Shown here piece by piece: positions 5,463 through 5,810 of a DNA stretch of 5,810 nucleotides. The position numbers and the translations under genes are program-made. The DNA is from Candidatus Methanovirga basalitermitum (GTDB taxonomy: Archaea > Methanobacteriota > Methanobacteria > Methanobacteriales > Methanobacteriaceae): contig JAISZW010000267.1 in the NCBI GenBank assembly GCA_031284445.1, positions 1 to 5,810 on the forward strand. The letters are read 5' to 3'. The notes beneath the pieces are model-generated. The model made no database searches, had not been told where the DNA came from, and saw nothing but the letters and a program-made list of their open reading frames with translations. Position 1 is the stretch's first letter, and each line of letters starts with the position of its first letter.

Positions 5463-5573
5463 AGTTTGTCATTTTATAAAATATTAATATCTAATATAAT
5501 TTATTTAAATTTGATTTAAAGAATTTTATAATTAAGATTAATAATTGATAAACATTACCATTATCACTATAAT
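5463..5573. repeat. Repeat block A, copy 2
   Basis: Direct-orientation copy of 1-117, lacking the 7-base local duplication. Identity ends at CACTATAAT (5565-5573); beyond it, sequence differs from copy 1, where block B follows. It lies 75 bases upstream of the rps17e start and may overlap its promoter region. Confidence 0.85.
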
Positions 5574-5697
5574 CAATTAATACTGATTATTGTATTGTTT
5601 TCTATTAATTTTAACATGAAAAATTTAATTTTGCAAAACATTATAAATTATTATTTTAGATTTTCATTGTATAAATATATTGTGACTCACATAACAA
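5574..5697. other. AT-rich spacer between repeat A and the terminal element
   Basis: No coding frame, RNA gene or repeat is recognised in these 124 bases. There are TATA-like strings (for example near 5639-5652 and 5669-5680), as expected from base composition alone. Confidence 0.5.
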
Positions 5698-5810
5698 TGC
5701 TGTCAACTTAAGAAAATTATTTTTTTAAACTTTGATTTAGATTAAAAATAAAGCTTGATAAACGAGATTCTAAATAGAAATTTTAATCAAAAATCCTTAA
5801 GTTGACAGCA
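5698..5810. mobile_element. MITE-like element with perfect 15-bp terminal inverted repeats
   Basis: TGCTGTCAACTTAAG (5698-5712) and CTTAAGTTGACAGCA (5796-5810) are perfect reverse complements around 83 bases of non-coding AT-rich DNA. The interior adds a nested pairing TTTGATT (5731-5737) with AATCAAA (5785-5791), so the whole unit can fold back on itself. There is no transposase, so it would need one in trans. The right end coincides with the window edge, so target-site duplication and the true outer boundary cannot be checked. It could also be the left part of a larger element. The GC content of the arms is higher than that of the surroundings. Confidence 0.6.

Overview
The window is very AT-rich and looks like the chromosome of a methanogenic archaeon of the order Methanobacteriales, probably Methanosphaera or Methanobrevibacter. 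The evidence is ribosomal protein S17e (archaeal/eukaryotic only), an archaeal-type CoaBC, a CoA ligase alpha subunit of the partial reductive TCA pathway, a TATA/BRE-type promoter and strong AGGAGG-type ribosome binding sites. The genus is inference.

Layout from left to right. Positions 1-246 hold a repeat made of two blocks, A then B. It runs directly into a decayed FkbM-family methyltransferase fragment (251-604, +). sucD lies on the minus strand (1542-679) with its own leader. The next 450 bases have no gene. They end in a canonical archaeal promoter that appears to drive a previously unannotated small RNA (about 1996-2130, +), which has a 13-bp hairpin and ends in a T10 run. Facing it is a three-gene minus-strand operon running 4667 to 2255: a single-pass membrane protein with an acidic low-complexity outer tail, a PsbP-like lipoprotein, and coaBC for coenzyme A synthesis. 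Beyond it the repeat blocks recur in the opposite order, B (4785-4917) and A (5463-5573), on either side of rps17e (5388-5185, -). The window ends with a 113-base element with perfect 15-bp terminal inverted repeats (5698-5810), resembling a MITE.

How it works together: sucD and coaBC both concern CoA metabolism (CoA ligation to succinate; synthesis of 4'-phosphopantetheine), and rps17e is translation housekeeping. These core genes are separated by mobile or repetitive material. The most interesting item is the candidate small RNA, where promoter, start site, fold and terminator are all visible and agree in orientation and spacing. The second is the A-B / B-rps17e-A repeat arrangement.
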